Made by a program: the position numbers and the translations under genes. Positions 39,190-48,867 of a DNA stretch of 64,000 nt are shown here, one piece after another (position 1 is the first letter of the stretch; each line of letters starts with the position of its first letter). Source of the stretch: an uncultured Bacteroidales bacterium (GTDB lineage Bacteria; Bacteroidota; Bacteroidia; Bacteroidales; P3); NCBI GenBank assembly GCA_947167075.1, contig CAMVGR010000002.1:143243-207242 (forward strand). The letters are read 5' to 3'. Under the pieces are notes generated by a model. It was not told the origin of the DNA. It searched no databases and saw only the letters and a program-made list of their open reading frames with translations.

Positions 39190-39424
39190 CGTAAAATAGT
39201 TGGACCTGCACATATTAAAATACTGGCGAGATGGTCAATCCTGACAATGCCTTTCTTACCTAAAACAGAGTGGATGGACAGAGGATAGAAAAGTTTTTTT
39301 TGTCATGTCGGGAAAAAGTAGTAATTTAGCACCTTGAATAAACTCGTTGCCATCCCTTAAAAAGAGTGTATAACGAGTTGATGTTGATATATATAACGCG
39401 AAACGAAACGATAGAAACAAATAT

Positions 39425-42151
39425 ATGAAAATGCTGAAAAAACAGCTCCTATTGCTTGCTGCGGCAATGCTTTTGACCATCAGTGCCAATGCTCAAAAGA
39501 GTATGGCGGAAAAGGCGGACAATCTGTTTGACCAGAACCGCTTTGTGGAGGCATTGGAACAATACACCAAGGTGTATGAGAAAATTAAGGGAAATAATGC
39601 GGAGAAAAGCCGTGTGTACTTCCAGATGGCGGAATGCTACCGACTGATGTACGACTATCCCCGTGCAGAACGCATCTACAAACGTCTGGCTTCGGAGGGC
39701 TACGATGCCAAGGAACGCAAGCTGTATTTTAACCTTGCTGAAATGTGCCGCTTCGAGGAGAAGTTCGACGAAGCTGACAAGTACTATGGACTCTATCTGC
39801 AGAAGGAACCTGGAGATAGCTATGCCCGAAAACGTAAGGAGTCGTTGGTGTATGCCAACCAACTCAGCAACAATCGCACACGCCACGAGGTGACTAAAAT
39901 GGAGGAATGGAGCAGCGACTACAACGATTGGGCTCCCCGTTTCCTGGGTGATGACACTACAAAACTCATCTTCACCACATCGCGCTTCGCGGAAGGTGAG
40001 GGCCTCAATGCCGACCCCTGGACCAACCAAGCCTTCTCCGACCTCTATCAGGTGTTCCAAGACCGTAATGGCCGCTGGGCCGACCGTCCGGAACCTTTCG
40101 ATAAAACCGGCAAAATCAACACCGGGGTGAACGAAGGTGAGCCTTGTTTCTCGCCCGATGGCAGTGTGATCTACTTCACTCGATGCGACGTACGTGAGAA
40201 GGAAATGCTGGGGTGCCGCATCTATTCCTCGTCTCGCAATCTGCCGTCCAAAGATGCCAAGACCTCGAAGAAAAAGGCTCCTTCTAAGAAGGACAAGGCT
40301 GCAAATAAAAACAAGAAGGGTAAGTCCGATAAGAACGGCAGCGCTGACGAGCCAGCCGACGGAGAGTGGGGCGAGCCAACCCTCATCTTCCTTGGCGACA
40401 CGTCCTACAACTTCCTCTATCCTGCAGTGACGTCCGATGGACTGACTATATACTTCACGTCTGATATGCCAGGTGGATTTGGCGAATACGACCTCTGGAA
40501 AGCCACCCGTCAGAGTACTACCGACGACTTTGGCAAGGCTGTGAACCTAGGCTCCATCATCAATACCCCTGGCCGCGAAGTGATGCCACTACTCCGCACC
40601 GACTCGCTGCTATACTTCTCGTCGGACGGTCACCCCGGCATTGGTGGTCAGGATCTTTTCTCCACCACCTTGAAAAAAGGCGGCAAGTTCGACTTCCCAC
40701 AGAATCTGGGTGTTCCCATCAACTCCTCATACGACGAGATGAGTATCGTATTCTACCCGGTATCTCCTAATAGCCGTATCATGGAGCGCGGTTTCTTCTC
40801 GTCCAACCGTCCCTTTGCTGACCCCCACAATCGTCTGCTTGCCAACCAGAACAAGTCTAAAACTGCCCCCATCAACGATGACCTCTTCTACTTCGAACTG
40901 CCCGCATTGAACTATAGCATCGAAGGTACTGTGCGCGACGAGAAGTCGATGCAGCTGATGCAAGACGTGCGTGTGAAACTGGTCGGGTCGGATGGAACCG
41001 AGACAGAGGTGCGCACCGACAAACGTGGACACTACAAGTTCGACTCCACCATTGTGCGTCGCGATGTAATCTACAAGCTATACCTCTCGAAGAAAGACTA
41101 CTACAGCATCGAAGGGTCGGAAAGCACTCGCGGATATACAACCAATAAATACATCAAGCACGACTTCCGTATGGATCCCGTGCCACGCACCCCGGTGGTG
41201 TTGCCCGAGATACGCTTCGACCTGGCTCGTACCGAATTGAAGGGCGAATTCATGGACTCCCTGATGGACCTACTGGTGATTATGGAGAACAACCCTGGCC
41301 TAGTGGTGGAGATTCGCTCACACACCGACTGCCAGCCCTATGTAGGCCTCACCAACGACACCCTCTCGCAGCGTCGTGCCCAAACGGTGGTGGACTACCT
41401 TGTGAATCGTGGCATCGAACGCGAACGCCTGGTAGCCAAGGGCTATGCCGACCGCATACCGCGTGTGTTGGACGAAGATGTAACCGTCACTGTCAATGGC
41501 GAACGCTACACATTCCTCAGAGGGACGGTGATGTCGTGCGACTATATCAACACCCTTAGCGGCGATCGCCAGCAGGCTGCCCACTCGCTAAACCGCCGTA
41601 TCGAGTTCCTAGTGCTTAGAGACGATTATGTGTCGCGTCGCGAAATCGACAATATTGCTGCTTCGTCCACGACCGACGGCAAGGTGGTCAACTTAGTGAA
41701 CAACGAGTTGGAAGACCTCGACAAACAGCAGAAACCCTCCATCATACACGACGAGAGCACTGTCGATGTCACCATGGTCAATGCCACTCGTGGCGAAATC
41801 ACCTGCATCGTCAATAGTGCCCAACAGGTGCCCATGCTCATCGACGAGCGTTTTGCCGAGCCGGTCGCCATCTCGTGGGAGGAGGCGATGAACCTTCTCT
41901 ATCAGCAGCGCATCACCAAGGAAGACTTCCCCATGCGCGACGAGAGCTTCGACCCCGAAGGCAACATCGTAGATCGTGCCATGGTGGTGTTCAAAGAGAT
42001 GCAGATTGGCGAACAACGCCGCCAGAACGTTGAGGTGATTGTCGTGAAGGGTATCGATTACAAGTTCGTTATCAATCGCACCGGCCTGAAGCAATTCGGC
42101 GAATACGAATTCGACAAGCAACGTGCCAAGTTGGTCTTCTTCGACGAATGA
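39425..42151 (+). CDS. PorE-like protein: TPR, beta-propeller, OmpA domain
   Basis: This 908-aa exported protein has a signal peptide at residues 1 to about 23. TPR-like helices follow (about 25-155), then PD40-type propeller blades (about 160-490, such as PCFSPDGSVIYFTR, TIYFTSDMPGGFGEYDLW and LLYFSSDGHPGIGGQDL). A carboxypeptidase-regulatory-like domain (about 496-590) and an OmpA-family peptidoglycan-binding domain (about 595-735, RSHTDCQPYVGL and LSQRRAQTVVDYLVNRGI) come next. This order matches PorE of the type IX secretion machinery. Two oddities are a lysine-rich low-complexity insert at about 278-310 inside the propeller and a C-terminal extension of about 170 residues after the OmpA domain. 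The OmpA assignment is firm; the PorE role is inferred from architecture and fits the sorting domains at 32872 and 44178. miaA starts inside its 3' end. Confidence 0.85.
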   Translation: MKMLKKQLLLLAAAMLLTISANAQKSMAEKADNLFDQNRFVEALEQYTKVYEKIKGNNAEKSRVYFQMAECYRLMYDYPRAERIYKRLASEGYDAKERKLYFNLAEMCRFEEKFDEADKYYGLYLQKEPGDSYARKRKESLVYANQLSNNRTRHEVTKMEEWSSDYNDWAPRFLGDDTTKLIFTTSRFAEGEGLNADPWTNQAFSDLYQVFQDRNGRWADRPEPFDKTGKINTGVNEGEPCFSPDGSVIYFTRCDVREKEMLGCRIYSSSRNLPSKDAKTSKKKAPSKKDKAANKNKKGKSDKNGSADEPADGEWGEPTLIFLGDTSYNFLYPAVTSDGLTIYFTSDMPGGFGEYDLWKATRQSTTDDFGKAVNLGSIINTPGREVMPLLRTDSLLYFSSDGHPGIGGQDLFSTTLKKGGKFDFPQNLGVPINSSYDEMSIVFYPVSPNSRIMERGFFSSNRPFADPHNRLLANQNKSKTAPINDDLFYFELPALNYSIEGTVRDEKSMQLMQDVRVKLVGSDGTETEVRTDKRGHYKFDSTIVRRDVIYKLYLSKKDYYSIEGSESTRGYTTNKYIKHDFRMDPVPRTPVVLPEIRFDLARTELKGEFMDSLMDLLVIMENNPGLVVEIRSHTDCQPYVGLTNDTLSQRRAQTVVDYLVNRGIERERLVAKGYADRIPRVLDEDVTVTVNGERYTFLRGTVMSCDYINTLSGDRQQAAHSLNRRIEFLVLRDDYVSRREIDNIAASSTTDGKVVNLVNNELEDLDKQQKPSIIHDESTVDVTMVNATRGEITCIVNSAQQVPMLIDERFAEPVAISWEEAMNLLYQQRITKEDFPMRDESFDPEGNIVDRAMVVFKEMQIGEQRRQNVEVIVVKGIDYKFVINRTGLKQFGEYEFDKQRAKLVFFDE

Positions 42152-43070
42152 GCCTCTGCTCATAACCATTCTTGGCCCTACCGCCACCGGCAAAACGGCG
42201 CTGGCAGCAGAGGTGGCCTACAGGTTGAATGGTGAGGTGATCAGTGCCGACTCGCGGCAGGTGTTCCGCGGTATGGACATTGGTACGGGGAAGGATCTTG
42301 CCGACTACGACATCCACGGCACCCATGTGCCATATCATCTTATCGACATCTGCCACCCATCCGAGGAATACTCCGCCTATCGTTTTCTGAACGATTTTGT
42401 ACCAGCCTTCAGCAGCATTGTGGCTCGTGGCCGACAGCCCATACTTTGCGGAGGCACAGGCCTGTATATCGATGCAGTGGTGCGTCGCTACAGGCTGAGC
42501 GATGCTCCTATCGACCCTGCCTATCGTGCTTCGCTCGAACCATTCTCCGACGATGAACTAGCCGCTCGGCTCGCCTCCTACGGCCCGCTGCACAACCATA
42601 CCGACACCGAGACCCGCGAGCGACTGCTGCGCGCACTCGAGATACAGGAGTATGCACAAGCCCACCCCGATCGCTATACGCATCTGCCCGACATGCACCA
42701 TGCTGTCTTCGGCACCCTCATGGACCGCCAGCATGTGATCGACCGCATCGAACATCGCCTGCGAACCCGCTTAGATGAAGGCATGACCGACGAGGTGCAA
42801 CGCCTGCTCGACCAGGGCATCGCTCCGGAGCGGCTGATGCGATTCGGATTGGAATACCGACATGTGACCAAATTTCTCCTTCACCAATGCACCCGCGAGG
42901 AGATGTATCGCGACCTCTTCACCGACATACGCCGATTTGCAAAGCGACAGATGACGTGGTTTCGCAGAATGGAACGTGCCGGAGTCAATATCCACTGGCT
43001 CGATGCCACTATGCCAGTCGAACTGCTGGCCGAACAGTTGATAGTCACACTTAAAAAAACAACAATATGA
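42123..43070 (+). CDS. miaA: tRNA dimethylallyltransferase
   Basis: This 315-aa enzyme adds a dimethylallyl group to N6 of A37 in tRNAs that read codons starting with U. The P-loop GPTATGKT lies near residue 18, the catalytic region ISADSRQVFRGMDIGTGKDL near 40 and LCGGTGLYIDAVV near 108, and the tRNA-binding helix FGLEYRHV near 240. No ATG fits this frame. The best start is GTG at 42123, which overlaps the end of the upstream gene by 29 bases and leaves about 12 residues before the P-loop strand, as usual. The stop overlaps the next start (ATGA), so the three genes appear translationally coupled. Confidence 0.95.
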   Translation: MPSWSSSTNEPLLITILGPTATGKTALAAEVAYRLNGEVISADSRQVFRGMDIGTGKDLADYDIHGTHVPYHLIDICHPSEEYSAYRFLNDFVPAFSSIVARGRQPILCGGTGLYIDAVVRRYRLSDAPIDPAYRASLEPFSDDELAARLASYGPLHNHTDTETRERLLRALEIQEYAQAHPDRYTHLPDMHHAVFGTLMDRQHVIDRIEHRLRTRLDEGMTDEVQRLLDQGIAPERLMRFGLEYRHVTKFLLHQCTREEMYRDLFTDIRRFAKRQMTWFRRMERAGVNIHWLDATMPVELLAEQLIVTLKKTTI

Positions 43071-43756
43071 TTAAAATGACCACCCTTATGGCCACAATTC
43101 TCTTCATGTGTGCCTGTTCCGGAATCGACGATGGCCGTAGTGTAACCACATCCTATGCGGTTATGCCTTACAGCAAACTCGATGTAAGCCAAGCCATTCA
43201 TGTCACAGTAAGCGACACAGCAAAGCACATCTATGTCACCTGTGGTGAACGTATTGCCAAGCGTGTCAATGTCAAGTATGAATACGACGAACTGAAGATT
43301 GGCCTAAAGCCCGGTACCCGTTCCAACGGCCAAGTCAATGTGCTGATTCCTAGCAACGCACTTCTGCGTGAGGTGGATCTCAGCGGTGCCTCCAGTTTCA
43401 ACTGCGACGACACTTTGGTGGGCCGAGAGCTCTCCTTCGAGCTCAGTGGTGCCTCCACCCTCAATGTCAAGATCGATGTTCCGGAGTGCGACATAGACCT
43501 CAGTGGGGCATCGCACGCAACGGTGATGGGCAAGGCTACTTCGGTCGACCTAGACCTGAGCGGTGCCAGCACACTGGAGGCTATCGACCTTGTGGCCGAC
43601 CATGTGGAAGCATCTCTCAGCGGTGCTAGCAAATCGACCATCACCTGCAATGCGTCGCTCGAGGTGGAAGCTAGTGGAGCTAGCAACTTCATCTATCGTG
43701 GCAATCCAGCACAGATGGTCAGAACCACTGGCGGTAGCAGCGTGACGGCCTACTAG
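43067..43756 (+). CDS. DUF2807 lipoprotein (head-GIN-like beta-helix)
   Basis: This 229-aa probable lipoprotein has a short signal ending LFMCAC (Cys17 likely lipidated). The rest is a DUF2807 domain, a right-handed beta-helix-like fold common in Bacteroidetes. It is visible here as repeated DLSGAS or ELSGAS turns (near residues 104, 126, 144, 165, 183 and 204), with hydrophobic strands between. The start overlaps the miaA stop by four bases. The function of the family is unknown; it was once suggested to be adhesin-related. The gene ends 55 bases before a strong terminator. Confidence 0.9.
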   Translation: MIKMTTLMATILFMCACSGIDDGRSVTTSYAVMPYSKLDVSQAIHVTVSDTAKHIYVTCGERIAKRVNVKYEYDELKIGLKPGTRSNGQVNVLIPSNALLREVDLSGASSFNCDDTLVGRELSFELSGASTLNVKIDVPECDIDLSGASHATVMGKATSVDLDLSGASTLEAIDLVADHVEASLSGASKSTITCNASLEVEASGASNFIYRGNPAQMVRTTGGSSVTAY

Positions 43757-43811
43757 CCATTCTCTACGCCTACGGGTACACTGCCGATACGTTGCTTTCA
43801 TTCCCGTGGTG

Positions 43812-43860
43812 ACAACACATTGCAGATGCTTCGAAAAGCAACTGCAATGTGTTGTTTTTT
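43812..43860 (+). terminator. Terminator of the PorE-like/miaA/DUF2807 unit
   Basis: A perfect 14-base inverted repeat (43812-43825 with 43842-43855) is followed by six or more T. Confidence 0.93.
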
Positions 43861-43920
43861 AATCATATATGTATTTTTATTGTGGTAAACTGTTAGAAAT
43901 CAACCCCTTCTACCTACCTT

Positions 43921-43972
43921 CACCGTACTTCATCCGTACATGCACCGTACATGCACCGTAGATGAACCGTGA
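43921..43972 (+). repeat. Dispersed ACCGTACATGC element, copy 3
   Basis: Matches copies 1 and 2 over all 52 bases. It directly abuts the remnant of a secreted-protein gene, which suggests that the element marks or caused a rearrangement there. Confidence 0.88.
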
Positions 43973-44178
43973 CTGCCGTGTGTCAGCACGGACTTTTGGC
44001 GGAGCTTCCACATTGCATACACTCCGGATTCTGCCTTGTGGGGCAACTGCTGCAGATGACCATCCCCGCCCCGACCACCACCCTGCACCTCGACATCCAC
44101 ACCCTGCCCGCCGGAGCCTACCTGCTGAAGGTATCCACCCCCACCGGCACCGCATCCCGTAGGCTGCTGGTGCAGTGA
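43973..44178 (+). pseudogene. Remnant of a type IX secreted protein (sorting domain only)
   Basis: From about 44050 to the stop at 44178 the frame encodes roughly the last 42 residues of a type A type IX sorting domain, with the characteristic DIHTLPAGAYLLKVSTPTG and a basic final segment ASRRLLVQ. Upstream the frame passes through unrelated sequence into the dispersed repeat, with no signal peptide or catalytic domain. The main body of the gene must have been deleted. GC-rich codon use resembles that of the giant gene at 9756. A hairpin at 44220-44258 still follows, as after a normal gene. Confidence 0.75.
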
Positions 44179-44219
44179 GTAATATTGACTCACACATTAC
44201 AGTGTCCATATCGAAGAGC

Positions 44220-44258
44220 GTGTCCCACCAGCCTATGAATGAAAGACTGGTGGGACAC
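44220..44258 (+). terminator. Hairpin after the sorting-domain remnant
   Basis: A perfect 12-base inverted repeat (44220-44231 with 44247-44258) with a weak T-containing tail lies here. It is probably the original terminator of the deleted gene. Beyond it, 44260-44462 holds nothing I recognise. Confidence 0.6.
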
Positions 44259-44462
44259 CTCTTGCTTTACAAACCTACTGTTATAGCATTGCCACTGCCG
44301 AAACTCATGTCCGCAAGAATCCCCTGTATATACACATTAAGATTCCTGACACTAGCAGGTGAATCTACATAGACTATCTTTTTTGGGAGAGACACAATAA
44401 AATGGGGCAAATGCCGTTAGAAAGTTTAAGTTATTATAATTGCAAAACTTATTTAGCTGAGT

Positions 44463-45749
44463 ATGAATATATTGCTATTAGGATCGGGAGGTCGTGAGCA
44501 CGCTATTGCCTACAAGTTGGCGCAAAGCGAGCGATGCAGCCATCTCTTTATTGCTCCGGGCAATGCTGGGACGGCGGCGTTGGGAGAGAACGTGGACTTG
44601 GACATCATGGATTTTGCTGCCGTGGGCGAATTTGTGCAGAACAATCAGGTGGAAATGCTTGTCGTAGGCCCCGAGGCACCCCTTGTGGAGGGTATTGTGG
44701 ACTATTTCAAGGAGAACCCTTCTTTGCGACAGGTGCATGTGATTGGTCCGAGTAAATATGGTGCAAAGCTAGAGGGAAGCAAGGATTTCGCCAAGGCCTT
44801 TATGATGAGGCATAATATCCCGACGGCGGCCTATCGTACGTTCGATCGCGATTCGCTGGGAGAGGGGCTCCGATTCCTCGAAACGCTGAAGGGACCATAT
44901 GTTCTAAAAGCCGATGGCTTGGCAGCTGGCAAAGGAGTGCTGATCGACGACGACCTGGAAGTGGCCAAGCAGCACCTGAGTGAAATGCTCGACGGTAAGT
45001 TCGGCAATGCTAGCAGCCATGTGGTGATCGAGGAATACCTGTCTGGTATTGAGCTGAGTGTGTTTGTGCTAACAGACGGCTCGCACTATCTGCTCCTGCC
45101 AAGCGCAAAAGACTACAAGCGCATTGGCGAGGGCGACAGCGGACTCAACACCGGCGGCATGGGAAGTATCAGCCCGGTGCCTTTCGCCAATAAGGAGTTC
45201 ATGAAGAAGGTAGAAGATCGTATCGTGAAGCCGACAGTGCGAGGCTTGCGGGAAGAGAAGATAGACTATCATGGATTCGTCTTCGTGGGACTGATGAACT
45301 GTGGTGGCGACCCCTATGTGATAGAATACAATGTCCGAATGGGCGACCCCGAGACCGAGAGCGTATTCCCGCGTATCAAGAGCGACGTGGTGGAGATGTT
45401 GATGCATGCCTCGCGTGGTACGTTGGATCGCTACAGTGTCACCGTCGACCAGCGTACAGCGGCGTGTGTGATGATGGTAGCTGGCGGATACCCAGAGAGC
45501 TATAAGAAGGGTGATGTGATCAATTTGGGAACAGAGACGAAGGATGTGATACTCTTCCACTGCGGTACCAAGAAGAGCCCCGAGGGAGCATTGCTGACCA
45601 ACGGGGGGCGCGTGATATGTGCAACAGCCTTGTCCGACAGCATGCCAGAGGCTCTGCTGAAGAGCTACAACAGGGTGAATGATATAACATGGGACGGGAA
45701 ATACTACCGTCGCGACATAGGTCAAGACCTGCTGAAGATGATGATCTAG
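44463..45749 (+). CDS. purD: Phosphoribosylamine-glycine ligase
   Basis: This 428-aa GAR synthetase joins 5-phosphoribosylamine and glycine using ATP, the second step of purine synthesis. Signature stretches are LLLGSGGREHAIAYKL at residue 4, VVGPEAPLVEGIVD near 68, GSKDFAKAFM near 104, the ATP-grasp loop KADGLAAGKGV near 149 and NVRMGDPETE near 293. Length and domain order are normal. It is the first gene of a very tight run, with mrdA starting one base after its stop. Confidence 0.97.
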   Translation: MNILLLGSGGREHAIAYKLAQSERCSHLFIAPGNAGTAALGENVDLDIMDFAAVGEFVQNNQVEMLVVGPEAPLVEGIVDYFKENPSLRQVHVIGPSKYGAKLEGSKDFAKAFMMRHNIPTAAYRTFDRDSLGEGLRFLETLKGPYVLKADGLAAGKGVLIDDDLEVAKQHLSEMLDGKFGNASSHVVIEEYLSGIELSVFVLTDGSHYLLLPSAKDYKRIGEGDSGLNTGGMGSISPVPFANKEFMKKVEDRIVKPTVRGLREEKIDYHGFVFVGLMNCGGDPYVIEYNVRMGDPETESVFPRIKSDVVEMLMHASRGTLDRYSVTVDQRTAACVMMVAGGYPESYKKGDVINLGTETKDVILFHCGTKKSPEGALLTNGGRVICATALSDSMPEALLKSYNRVNDITWDGKYYRRDIGQDLLKMMI

Positions 45750-45750
45750 C

Positions 45751-47604
45751 ATGAGCAACCGCTATGCAGACAGAAGTAGAGTAGTGAGGGGCATCTTCAT
45801 CGTTGTCGCCGTGATATTTGTTGGGCGATTGGCGATGTTGCAGCTCTTCAGTCCTAAATACCGTGAGCTGGCCAAACAACAATCTCTGCGCAATGTGACG
45901 CAGTATCCCGCCCGTGGTTTCATATATGACCGGAACGGGAAACTACTGGTCCACAACGAGGCTGTGTACGACCTGATGGTGATTCCACGCATGGTGAAGA
46001 ATCTGGACACTGCCTATTTCTGCCGTGCGTTGGACATCAGCCGAGAAGAGTTCGACGAGCGTATGCTGAAGGCTCGCAAGTATTCGCCATACACTGCTTC
46101 CATCTTCATCAAGCAAATATCCAAAGAGGAGTATGCCCGATTCGAGAACAAGATGTTCCGATTCAAGGGTTTTTATATATCGCAACGCACCCTACGCATC
46201 TACGACCGACCCATTGCGGCACAGGTGCTGGGATATGTGGGCGAAGTGGATCAAGGCGACCTAGACAAGGATCCCTACTATAAACAGGGCGACTACATTG
46301 GCAAAAGTGGCTTGGAAAAGAGCTATGAAGAGGTGCTACGTGGTGTGAAGGGAAAGAAAATCATGCAGGTGGATGTCCACAATAGGGAAGTGGGCCCCTA
46401 TCAAGGTGGTGCATACGACACGATGCCTATAGAGGGCTGCAACCTATACACCTCGCTCGATGCCGACCTTCAGGAATATGCAGAGCAATTGATGGCCAAC
46501 AAGCGTGGATGTGTGGTAGCCATCGAGCCCTCGAGTGGCGAGGTGCTTACTATGGTCAGTGCACCATGCTACGACCCAAATCTGCTCGTCGGTCGTATAC
46601 GTGGCGAGAACTACAAGAAGTTGAATGCCGACCTCGCCAAACCGATGCTTAACAGAGCTCTGATGGGCCAATACCCTCCCGGCTCCATTTTCAAGGTGGC
46701 ACAGTCGCTTGTGGCTCTTGACCTAGGAGTGATAACCCCCAACTCGGGGTTTGTATGCGACAAGAGCCTTGTGGGATGCCACAACCACCCCTCGGCTCGA
46801 TCGGTGCAGGAGGCCATCAAGATGAGCTGCAATCCCTACTTCTACCAAGTCTATCGCAGAGTGATACAGCAGGGAAAATACAAGAATATATACAAAGATT
46901 CACAGTATGGTCTCACTGTGTGGCGCGAGTATATGCTGCGGTTTGGATTCGGTCAAAAGCTCCCGATAGATTTGCCGCGGACAGGAATGAGCAAGGGCAA
47001 TATACCCGACACATCGTTCTACAACAGGTGGTACGGGAAGGAGCGTTGGGCATTTTCTACCATCTATTCCAACAGTATAGGGCAGGGCGAGGTAACAGTG
47101 GTGCCCATCCAAATGGCTAACCTTGCGGCAATTGTGGCCAACAGGGGCTATTATATCACACCACATGTGGTTCGCTACTATGGTGCTGACTCTACACAGA
47201 GCGAAGAATACACCACACGACATGAGACAGGCATAGACCGCAAGTATTTCGACATAGCAGCCGAGGGAATGTATGATGTGGTTCATGTGGCTGGTGGCAC
47301 AGGTCGCAGGGCACGGGTAGAGGGTTTGGATGTGTGTGGTAAGACCGGAACTGCGGAAAACTTTGGCAACGACCACTCGGTGTTCATAGCTTTCGCCCCG
47401 AAGAATAACCCCAAGATAGCGGTGGCTGTATATGTAGAAAACGCGCAGGGTGGCGGTGGCACATGGGCGGCACCGATAGCCGGATTGGTTATAGAGAAGT
47501 ATATCAACGGAGAAGTGGCCAGGAAGGATGTGGAAAAGATGTATATGGAAATCAATCCTTGCCAGAAGCTACCTCTAACACGCCGGATCAAGAAAAAGAA
47601 GTAA
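45751..47604 (+). CDS. mrdA: Penicillin-binding protein 2 (elongation transpeptidase)
   Basis: This 617-aa monofunctional transpeptidase cross-links peptidoglycan during cell elongation in the inner membrane. One N-terminal membrane segment (GIFIVVAVIFVGRLAML, about residues 14-30) anchors it. The dimerisation domain starts with ARGFIYDRNGKLL near 54. The transpeptidase motifs are SIFK (near 311, in PPGSIFKV), SCN (near 353) and KTG (near 530, in CGKTGTAEN). A basic tail (RRIKKKK) ends the protein. rodA follows after four bases. The pair makes the Rod-system polymerase and transpeptidase, but no mreBCD genes are adjacent. Confidence 0.96.
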   Translation: MSNRYADRSRVVRGIFIVVAVIFVGRLAMLQLFSPKYRELAKQQSLRNVTQYPARGFIYDRNGKLLVHNEAVYDLMVIPRMVKNLDTAYFCRALDISREEFDERMLKARKYSPYTASIFIKQISKEEYARFENKMFRFKGFYISQRTLRIYDRPIAAQVLGYVGEVDQGDLDKDPYYKQGDYIGKSGLEKSYEEVLRGVKGKKIMQVDVHNREVGPYQGGAYDTMPIEGCNLYTSLDADLQEYAEQLMANKRGCVVAIEPSSGEVLTMVSAPCYDPNLLVGRIRGENYKKLNADLAKPMLNRALMGQYPPGSIFKVAQSLVALDLGVITPNSGFVCDKSLVGCHNHPSARSVQEAIKMSCNPYFYQVYRRVIQQGKYKNIYKDSQYGLTVWREYMLRFGFGQKLPIDLPRTGMSKGNIPDTSFYNRWYGKERWAFSTIYSNSIGQGEVTVVPIQMANLAAIVANRGYYITPHVVRYYGADSTQSEEYTTRHETGIDRKYFDIAAEGMYDVVHVAGGTGRRARVEGLDVCGKTGTAENFGNDHSVFIAFAPKNNPKIAVAVYVENAQGGGGTWAAPIAGLVIEKYINGEVARKDVEKMYMEINPCQKLPLTRRIKKKK

Positions 47605-47608
47605 GGTC

Positions 47609-48865
47609 ATGTATCAGGAAAGACTAAAGATAGACTGGGTGGCGGTGGCTCTATGGGCTGTTCTTATGATATTCGGGTGGATCAATATCTATGCGGCAAC
47701 CTATAATGAGAGTCAGGCGGCCATCTTCGACTTCTCGACATTCCATGGTAAACAGTTGATCTGGATGGGGATCGCAATAGTGATAGCCTTTGTTATTTTG
47801 CTTACAGAGCCGCGCTTTTTCTCCAACGGTGCCTACCCGATATATGCGGTTGTCTTAGTGCTACTAACACTCACACTCTTTCTAGCTGTCACGGTCAATG
47901 GTGGCAAGTCATGGATACAGATTGGCGGCTTCCGTTTCCAGCCATCCGAGTTTGCCAAGTTTGCCACATCGCTTGCATTGGCTAAATATATGAGTACGAT
48001 TGATGTGGAATGGAAGCAGACTAAGACCAAACTGATTACTGCCATCCTCATCCTTATCCCAATGGGGCTGGTGTTTCTACAGCACGACACTGGGTCGGCT
48101 CTTGTGTTTCTAGCATTTGTGTTTCCGCTCTACCGCGAAGGTCTCTCTGTGGGAATACTCGTTATGGGGGCGGCGGCAATAGCACTCTTCATATTGTCGC
48201 TCTTGGTCAATAAGTATATCCTCATAGGAGGACTGGCGCTAATTGCATTGTTCTACCTGTTTGTGTGGTTGAACAAGCGTACTTCGAAGGATTATTGGCG
48301 AGCTGTTGGCATATTTCTGGTCTGTGCATTGTTTGTCTTTTCGGTCGATTTTGTGTTCAATCATGTGTTGGAAAGCCACCAGCGTGAGCGAATCGAAGTC
48401 CTGTTAGGTAAGTCGGAAGACCTGCAGGGATCGGGTTATAATGTCCATCAATCCAAGATTGCCATTGGTAGTGGTGGACTCGTTGGCAAAGGATTCTTGG
48501 GTGGAACCATTACCAAAGCGGATTTTGTCCCAGAACAGCACACAGACTTTATTTTCTGTACAGTCGGTGAAGAATGGGGCTGGGTAGGCTCCATATTGGT
48601 GTTGTTTGCATACAACTGGCTACTGCAGCACCTAATCACAATGGCAGAGCGACAACGAAGCAAGTTTTCCTGCTTCTATGGATACTGTGTTGCAAGCATC
48701 CTTTTTATTCACATGTTCGTAAACGTGGGTATGGTGATAGGTCTTGTACCTGTTATAGGAATCCCGCTTCCCTTTTTCAGCTATGGCGGTTCCTCGCTCA
48801 TAGCGTTCACAATTCTACTATTCATATTCATCAGGCTTGATGCCACCAAAAACCAATTGTATTAG
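47609..48865 (+). CDS. rodA: Rod-shape peptidoglycan polymerase
   Basis: This 418-aa SEDS-family glycosyltransferase polymerises lipid II for elongation. About ten hydrophobic segments are visible. Family motifs include [20 protein letters not shown] near residue 94, the [10 protein letters not shown] loop near 153, [15 protein letters not shown] near 286, [17 protein letters not shown] near 309 and the final [14 protein letters not shown] near 385. It follows mrdA after four bases and clpX after two, so it is co-transcribed with both. Position next to PBP2 favours RodA over FtsW. Confidence 0.96.
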   Translation: MYQERLKIDWVAVALWAVLMIFGWINIYAATYNESQAAIFDFSTFHGKQLIWMGIAIVIAFVILLTEPRFFSNGAYPIYAVVLVLLTLTLFLAVTVNGGKSWIQIGGFRFQPSEFAKFATSLALAKYMSTIDVEWKQTKTKLITAILILIPMGLVFLQHDTGSALVFLAFVFPLYREGLSVGILVMGAAAIALFILSLLVNKYILIGGLALIALFYLFVWLNKRTSKDYWRAVGIFLVCALFVFSVDFVFNHVLESHQRERIEVLLGKSEDLQGSGYNVHQSKIAIGSGGLVGKGFLGGTITKADFVPEQHTDFIFCTVGEEWGWVGSILVLFAYNWLLQHLITMAERQRSKFSCFYGYCVASILFIHMFVNVGMVIGLVPVIGIPLPFFSYGGSSLIAFTILLFIFIRLDATKNQLY

Positions 48866-48867
48866 AA

